DNA from: Gemmatimonadaceae bacterium | GTDB lineage: Bacteria > Gemmatimonadota > Gemmatimonadetes > Gemmatimonadales > Gemmatimonadaceae | Direction: 5' to 3' | Assembly (NCBI GenBank): GCA_025936015.1 | Contig: JAICUE010000066.1 | Coordinates: 1 to 9,913 of the forward strand | Length of the DNA: 9,913 nt | Shown: positions 6,486-9,913 of the stretch, one piece after another | How positions within the stretch are numbered: position 1 is the stretch's first letter | How the letters are laid out: each line of letters starts with the position of its first letter | The notes under the pieces: generated by a model | The model's input: only the letters and a program-made list of their open reading frames with translations | What the model was told of the DNA's origin: nothing | Databases searched by the model: none | Position numbers and translations under genes: made by a program

Positions 6486-6878
6486 TTAGTTCTTGACGCA
6501 GACCGGCTCACCGTCGCCAGCCGTGGTGACCAGGGTGTTCGCCGTGTTCACCGCGATCTGGCAGACTTCGGTCGCGATCTGGCTGTGACCAACCGTCGCC
6601 GTCCAGAAGCCAGCACCAGTCGTGATCGTCGGGCCGGTCACGCCGGTCGAGACGCGGAAGTGAAGCGACGCGGTGTCAGCGCTGTAGTGCACGGAATCCG
6701 AGAAGAGCGCCTCTTCCGCGGTGACCAGGTTACGAAGGTCCGACTTCATCGCTGCGACGTACGCCTTCTCCTTCGTGTTCGCGAACTTCGGGATCGCGAT
6801 CGCGGCAAGAATGCCGATGATGACGACGACGATCAGAAGCTCGATCAGGGTGAAGCCCTTGCGCGTGTTGCGAAGCAT
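6486..6878 (-). CDS. pilA: Major type IV pilin PilA, 130 aa precursor
   Basis: Structural subunit of the pilus fibre. The leader MLRNTRKG is followed by FTLIELLIVVVIIGILAAIA: cleavage after G8 by prepilin peptidase PilD, N-methylation of the new Phe1, Glu at +5 for subunit alignment, and the conserved alpha-1N helix with Pro at mature position 22 (IAIPKF). The head is short and rich in Ser/Thr (residues 61-100, including TGVTGPTITTGAG). Two Cys, C106 and C127, bracket a 20-residue C-terminal loop as in the disulphide D-region of many pilins. The ATG at 6878 has GGAG about 9 nt upstream. It has its own sigma54-type promoter and a strong terminator, so it is probably a highly expressed single-gene unit. 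It is named PilA because it stands alone, has a canonical leader and is separate from the minor-pilin operon. A type II secretion pseudopilin (GspG) is less likely, since no gsp genes are nearby. Confidence 0.92.
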   Translation of the reverse strand: MLRNTRKGFTLIELLIVVVIIGILAAIAIPKFANTKEKAYVAAMKSDLRNLVTAEEALFSDSVHYSADTASLHFRVSTGVTGPTITTGAGFWTATVGHSQIATEVCQIAVNTANTLVTTAGDGEPVCVKN

Positions 6879-6923
6879 TGGATGCTCTCCAGTTCTGGGG
6901 GGTTTCAGGATCTCGCCAGCGCC

Positions 6924-6935
6924 ATCGCTTGCGAT
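6924..6935. repeat. Palindrome in the pilA leader
   Basis: ATCGC-TT-GCGAT, a perfect 5-bp inverted repeat with a 2-nt centre. It lies just downstream of the predicted pilA transcription start (about 6941) and upstream of the ribosome site. It could be an operator or a small mRNA hairpin. Only the symmetry and position support it. Confidence 0.35.
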
Positions 6936-6951
6936 TCCGGACCCATGCTAA

Positions 6952-6967
6952 GGCAACGCGCATACCA
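6952..6967 (-). promoter_or_regulatory. sigma54 (-24/-12) promoter of pilA
   Basis: Minus-strand TGGTATGCGCGTTGCC: -24 element TGGTAT (consensus TGGCAC), 5-nt spacer, and a perfect -12 TTGC, with GG and GC exactly 10 nt apart. Start of transcription is predicted near 6941, giving a leader of about 60 nt before the pilA ATG. It begins about 25 nt past the stop of the TMTC-like gene. pilA is known to be sigma54/PilR-dependent in Pseudomonas, Myxococcus and Geobacter, and a sigma54 activator lies about 2 kb away here. Confidence 0.65.
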
Positions 6968-6992
6968 GACGGGCCCGTCAGCGCAAGTCGTT

Positions 6993-8798
6993 CTACTGCA
7001 CAGCTTTACGAGTTGGCACCCCAGCGCTTGCCGACGGTGCTGGTACTGCGTTCTGCGACTGCTGCCGCACAACGCCCGTTTGATTCGAGGCGGCCTGCTT
7101 GGGCGGAACCCAGGCCAGCGGCATCGGCCCGACCGGGCCGCCGCTACGTACCACAGCGCGCACCGAATCGATGCGGTGCAATAGCCAACGATAGACGCGG
7201 AGATCCTGATCGCGCTCGATGCCGCGCATGGCGAGAGCATGTGCGGAGTCGACCTGGCCGAGCTGCAGCATGCATTTCGCGTAAGGGCTGAGCACCGAGG
7301 TCGCCGCGCTGTCGGTGGTTGCCAGCGCCCACTTGTAAAGCGGAATCGCCCGGTCGCACGCGCCGCTCTTACGATATTCCTCGGCCATGAGGAAGGCCGG
7401 GACGGGGTCATACGGAAACAGCTTGATGGCCGTCCACATTTCCTTCTCGCCGTCGCCCTTGTAGCCGGAGGCGAAGAGCCAGGCGCCGAAGATCTGGTGC
7501 GCGCGATAGCTCATCGGCGCGTCGTTCACGGTCGTCGGGAAGAGAATCGAGTCGTTGCGCCAGACCATCTGGCGCCGCGCGCTGCGGACGAAGCCTAACG
7601 CCATGACCAGGGCGAGCGCCGTAGCCGCGAGCCAACGGACACGCGGGGCGCTGCGACGCTCGACCGGGATCGCTGCCCAGAGGCGGCGGCCGGCGGCGGC
7701 GACGAAGATCATCGCACCGACGCTCGGCAGCATCATCGTCCGCTCGGCGAGGATGAAACCGGTCGCGACGAGGAAGCCGCTGATCGGCAGCATCGCGATG
7801 ACGGTCCATGCGAGGCCGAACGCGACATCGTGCCAGCCGCGCCTGATGGCGACCCAGAGCCCGCCTAACGTCGCGACGAGGGCGGCGAGGCCGGGCAGCT
7901 GTTCGCTGCTCATGCCGATCGCGAACGGCGTCATCGGCGGGGAGTACTCGGCGGCGAGGTGCGCCGGCCAGAGCAGCAGCCGCGTCCACTCCTTCGCCAT
8001 CCCGATCATCGTCAGGATTCGATGGGCATTCGTCAGGTGGAGACCGACGTAGGCAATGTGCGGCGGCATCCCGGCGAGGTCGCCGAGGACCGCGGTCCGC
8101 ACCCAGACGTAGGCGAGGCCGAAGAGGACGAGAAGGAGAACGAGCGGCCGCACCGTGACGAACCGCGGGGCGATCGGCCGTCGATCGAGGACGATCGTGA
8201 GCTCGGCCGCGAGGAGGAGTACCGGGAGCACTGCACCGTTCTCCTTGGCCAATGCCGCGACGATGAAGCAGAGCACGACGCCCAACGTTGTCGGCCAGCC
8301 CATCGTGCCGCGGTTGCGCTCCCGAACGTACAGCACGACACCGAGGACACAGGCGAGGGCGGCGATGAGCTCCGACTGCCCGACGACGTTGGCGACCGCT
8401 TCCACGTGCACCGGATGAACCGCGAAGAGCGCCGCGGCCACCCACGCTGCAGCCAGCGGCAGGCAGCGACGCGCGAGCGCGAAGACCGCCCAGCAGAGCA
8501 GCGCGTAGAAGAGGACGTTCGCGATGTGGAACGCGAGCGGCCGCGTTCCGCCCACCGCCCATTCCACCGCGAAGAGTGCGAGCGTCAGCGGCCGGTAGCC
8601 GCCGGCATCGTTACCGCGTCCCCAGTACGAGTCGTTGAAGAGCGCGGGAATATTGTGCAGTGAGCGAATACGGTGATTCACCGCGACGATGAATCCATCG
8701 TCGTACGCGTAGGTATTTCCGAGCGACGTGAACGCGACCGCGATCGCGAGGATGATGATCGCGGCAGCCGGCCCCCAGCGGCGCAGTTTGTCGTTCAC
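6993..8798 (-). CDS. TMTC-like GT-C family membrane glycosyltransferase with TPR-like C-terminus, 601 aa
   Basis: Predicted polytopic inner-membrane transferase using a lipid-linked sugar. One N-terminal helix (about 10-27) leads to YDDGFIV, with the acidic pair D33/D34 in the first outer loop, the catalytic position in GT-C enzymes. Then come several TMTC-family motifs: YRPLTLALF (69-77), HPVHVEAVANVVGQSELIAA (128-147), LAKENG (183-188), WPAHLAAEYS (277-286) and ERTMMLPSVG (352-361), with about ten membrane helices up to residue 405. Residues 410-550 look like degenerate TPRs, and 555-601 are a Pro/Ser/Gln-rich tail. Eukaryotic TMTC1-4 are dolichyl-P-mannose-dependent O-mannosyltransferases with the same build. 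The start is set at GTG 8798, 4 nt after the upstream stop; longer starts run into the glycosyltransferase frame. It is paired with a DPM1-like synthase and followed by pilA, so pilin or another envelope protein is a possible substrate (inference). Family assignment is from recalled motifs. Confidence 0.85.
   Translation of the reverse strand: MNDKLRRWGPAAAIIILAIAVAFTSLGNTYAYDDGFIVAVNHRIRSLHNIPALFNDSYWGRGNDAGGYRPLTLALFAVEWAVGGTRPLAFHIANVLFYALLCWAVFALARRCLPLAAAWVAAALFAVHPVHVEAVANVVGQSELIAALACVLGVVLYVRERNRGTMGWPTTLGVVLCFIVAALAKENGAVLPVLLLAAELTIVLDRRPIAPRFVTVRPLVLLLVLFGLAYVWVRTAVLGDLAGMPPHIAYVGLHLTNAHRILTMIGMAKEWTRLLLWPAHLAAEYSPPMTPFAIGMSSEQLPGLAALVATLGGLWVAIRRGWHDVAFGLAWTVIAMLPISGFLVATGFILAERTMMLPSVGAMIFVAAAGRRLWAAIPVERRSAPRVRWLAATALALVMALGFVRSARRQMVWRNDSILFPTTVNDAPMSYRAHQIFGAWLFASGYKGDGEKEMWTAIKLFPYDPVPAFLMAEEYRKSGACDRAIPLYKWALATTDSAATSVLSPYAKCMLQLGQVDSAHALAMRGIERDQDLRVYRWLLHRIDSVRAVVRSGGPVGPMPLAWVPPKQAASNQTGVVRQQSQNAVPAPSASAGVPTRKAVQ
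7593..7600 (-). repeat. Octamer CGTTAGGC / GCCTAACG, copy 5 (TMTC-like gene)
   Basis: Exact copy in the TMTC-like gene, read as GCG TTA GGC (Ala-Leu-Gly, residues 400-402) in a membrane helix, again with a TTA leucine codon. Confidence 0.7.
7863..7870 (-). repeat. Octamer CGTTAGGC / GCCTAACG, copy 6 (TMTC-like gene)
   Basis: Exact copy in the TMTC-like gene, 263 bp from copy 7593 (end to start), read as ACG TTA GGC (Thr-Leu-Gly, residues 310-312) in another membrane helix; third TTA leucine codon produced by the octamer. Confidence 0.7.
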
Positions 8799-8802
8799 TC
8801 CG

Positions 8803-9654
8803 TCACTTATGCCAGAGGTTGTATTTGGCGATCTGCCAGAATGCGGCAACCGCGTCCTTCCAGCCGATTTTCTTTCCCTCGGCATAGGTGCGACCCGAGT
8901 ATGAGATCGGCACCTCGTAGATGCGGGCATTCGCCTGAGCGAGGCGAGCGGTGATCTCGGGCTCGAAGCCAAAGCGATCGGCGGTCAGGTGGAGCGAGCG
9001 CGCGACCTCACCGCGGATGGCCTTGTAGCAGGTCTCCATGTCGGTGAGGTTCAGATTCGTAAAGACATTGCTCATGAGCGTGAGCGTCTTGTTCCCGATC
9101 ATGTGCCAGAAGAAAAGCACGCGGTGCGGCCCGCCGAGGAACCGGGAGCCGAAGACCGCGTCGGCCTTGCCATCGATGATAGGCTGGAGAAGTCCGGGCC
9201 AGTCGGCCGGATCGTATTCGAGATCCGCGTCCTGGACGATGACGACATTACCGGTGCTTGCGGCCAAGGCGGTCCGGATGGCGGCACCCTTCCCTCGGTT
9301 CTGCTCGTGCAGGATGAGGACATCGATGCGCCCCTCCTGCTTGAGCCGTGCGAGTATGTCGCGCGTGCCGTCAGTCGAGCAGTCGTCGACGCAGATGATC
9401 TGTGTCTGGACATCGACCGCGCCGCGGACCTGTTCGATGATGGTCTCGATCGTCGCGCGTTCGTTGTAGACGGGAACGAGGACGGAGAGAACGAGCGCCG
9501 ACGGCTCCAGCGGCGTGCGGCCCCGCATGCGCGGCGCCTTGCCGCCGAGCAGTCCATCGAGGCGGCCGCTGCTGCGAGGGGTAGATGGAGCGGTGAATGG
9601 CAGCTCGGAATCGTGTTCGGTCATGACAGGCGATGGTGCGCGCTCGTTAGGCAT
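8803..9654 (-). CDS. Family 2 glycosyltransferase, DPM1-like polyprenyl-phosphate sugar synthase, 283 aa
   Basis: GT-A fold glycosyltransferase, probably moving a sugar from a nucleotide donor onto polyprenyl phosphate on the cytoplasmic face. After an N-terminal extension of about 50 residues (Pro/Ser/Arg-rich, probably disordered) come LSVLVPVYNERATIE (56-70), the donor site VDDCSTDGT (89-97), NRGKGAAI (119-126), the metal-binding DAD (142-144) in IVQDADLEYDP, GSRFLGG (169-175), and the acceptor-side TDMETCYKAIR (204-214), RFGFEPEI (227-234) and YSGRTYAEGKKIGWKD (252-267). This order matches dolichyl-phosphate mannose synthase-like enzymes lacking a C-terminal membrane anchor. The ATG at 9654 has GGAGG about 11 nt upstream, inside the end of the preceding gene, and a 6-nt gap from it. 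ATGs at codons 11 and 43 are possible later starts. The stop is 4 nt from the TMTC-like start, implying coupled expression and a donor-synthase/transferase pair. Sugar identity cannot be read from sequence. Confidence 0.9.
   Translation of the reverse strand: MPNERAPSPVMTEHDSELPFTAPSTPRSSGRLDGLLGGKAPRMRGRTPLEPSALVLSVLVPVYNERATIETIIEQVRGAVDVQTQIICVDDCSTDGTRDILARLKQEGRIDVLILHEQNRGKGAAIRTALAASTGNVVIVQDADLEYDPADWPGLLQPIIDGKADAVFGSRFLGGPHRVLFFWHMIGNKTLTLMSNVFTNLNLTDMETCYKAIRGEVARSLHLTADRFGFEPEITARLAQANARIYEVPISYSGRTYAEGKKIGWKDAVAAFWQIAKYNLWHK
9645..9652 (+). repeat. Octamer CGTTAGGC / GCCTAACG, copy 7 (start of glycosyltransferase)
   Basis: Exact copy overlapping the start of the DPM1-like gene: ATG CCT AAC G, so the first G of the octamer is the G of the start codon. 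Confidence 0.7.
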
Positions 9655-9660
9655 CGGGCG

Positions 9661-9913
9661 TCAGGCCTCCACACCGTAGCGTGAAAGCTTGCGATACAGC
9701 GTGGACGGGTCGATCCCGAGGATGTCGGCGGCGCGGGTCTTGTTGCCGCCCTCGCTCTGAAGCACCCACATGATGTAAGCTCGCTCGACCGCATCGAGAG
9801 TGGGGTTCGCGGGAGGGGCGTCGCTCACGAGTGGGCGCGCCTTGCGCTCGACGACGCGTTCCGGGAACGCGCTGGCGTCGATCAATGAGCCGCGGGTGAG
9901 GATGACCGCGCGC
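9661..9913 (-). CDS. C-terminal end of a second NtrC-type sigma54 activator (5' part outside window)
   Basis: The last 83 codons of a longer gene entering from the right edge. The frame stays open to base 9913 and starts RAVILTRGSLIDASAFPERV, which matches the end of the AAA+ domain in NtrC-type activators (after GNVREL..NV.E). A linker follows, then a Fis-type helix-turn-helix: TLDAVERAYIMWVLQSEGGN followed by KTRAADILGIDPSTLYRKLSRYG. A short stand-alone Fis-like reading starting from TTG 9885 is possible in principle, but the upstream in-frame sequence is clearly conserved domain, so this is a fragment by window edge, not a small gene. It ends 6 nt before the DPM1-like glycosyltransferase and probably shares its transcript. 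It would be the second sigma54 activator in this locus. Its receiver and GAFTGA regions cannot be seen. Confidence 0.88.
   Translation of the reverse strand, partial: RAVILTRGSLIDASAFPERVVERKARPLVSDAPPANPTLDAVERAYIMWVLQSEGGNKTRAADILGIDPSTLYRKLSRYGVEA

Noticed and set aside
7014..7031. TGGCAC followed by TTGC on the plus strand as a sigma54 promoter
   Set aside because: The spacing is 8 nt instead of 5, so GG-N10-GC is not met, and no plus-strand gene follows.
7408..8562. Long alternate frames on both strands (for example a 384-aa minus frame here, and plus frames at 7959-8663 and 8989-9684)
   Set aside because: They are Arg/Pro/Ala-rich shadows of GC-rich genes, with no recognisable domain and complete overlap with well-supported proteins.
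8799..8972. Longer start for the TMTC-like protein (659 aa)
   Set aside because: The extra 58 residues are an Arg/Ser/Pro-rich alternate frame of the glycosyltransferase end; GTG 8798 just after that stop gives a proper N-terminal membrane helix.
1779..9652. Integron attC sites, since GCCTAAC / GTTAGGC matches the RYYYAAC / GTTRRRY core
   Set aside because: Copies are single, mostly inside conserved genes, in mixed orientation and without paired core sites or cassette structure; no integrase is present.
9661..9885. Stand-alone 74-aa Fis-like protein
   Set aside because: The frame is open to the window edge and the upstream codons (RAVILTRGS) belong to an NtrC-type AAA+ domain; the apparent start is TTG inside a larger gene.

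Overview
The window is GC-rich bacterial DNA in which every gene I can support lies on the minus strand, so it should be read from high to low coordinates. It is a type IV pilus (T4P) locus from a Gram-negative-type, PilM-containing bacterium. My best guess is Gemmatimonadota or a neighbouring deep phylum, judging from base composition, the style of the genes and a recurring octamer (GCCTAACG). No rRNA or marker gene confirms this.

Layout in the direction of transcription. (1) 9913-9661: the last 83 codons of a sigma54 activator of the NtrC type, cut by the window edge. (2) 9654-8803: a family-2 glycosyltransferase resembling dolichyl/polyprenyl-phosphate mannose synthase (DPM1-like). (3) 8798-6993: a large multi-spanning GT-C-type membrane protein with clear TMTC-family motifs and a TPR-like C-terminus. 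(4) 6878-6486: the major pilin pilA, preceded by a good sigma54 (-24/-12) promoter and followed by a strong intrinsic terminator. (5) 6348-5080 and 5074-3692: a two-component pair, a membrane histidine kinase and an NtrC/PilR-type regulator. (6) 3545-615: four overlapping or closely spaced minor-pilin genes in the order FimT/GspH, PilV, PilW, PilX, preceded by a regulatory gap with inverted repeats and a candidate sigma54 promoter, and ended by a second intrinsic terminator. (7) 431-1: the start of pilM, the actin-like inner-membrane assembly protein, which probably opens a pilMNOPQ operon off the left edge.

The parts fit together as follows. The kinase/regulator pair sits between pilA and the minor pilins, and both flanks carry -24/-12-like elements, so it is a natural PilS/PilR-type controller of pilin expression. 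The four minor pilins would form the priming complex at the pilus tip, and PilM would belong to the assembly platform.

The most unusual element is the DPM1-like plus TMTC-like pair directly upstream of pilA. In eukaryotes TMTC proteins use dolichyl-phosphate-mannose to O-mannosylate proteins. Here donor synthase and putative transferase lie side by side next to a pilin whose exposed region is rich in Ser/Thr. A second striking signal is the octamer GCCTAACG/CGTTAGGC, found seven times in under 10 kb, inside genes and at gene boundaries.

No mobile element, tRNA, rRNA or CRISPR array was seen, and no gap without a gene exceeds 300 bases.
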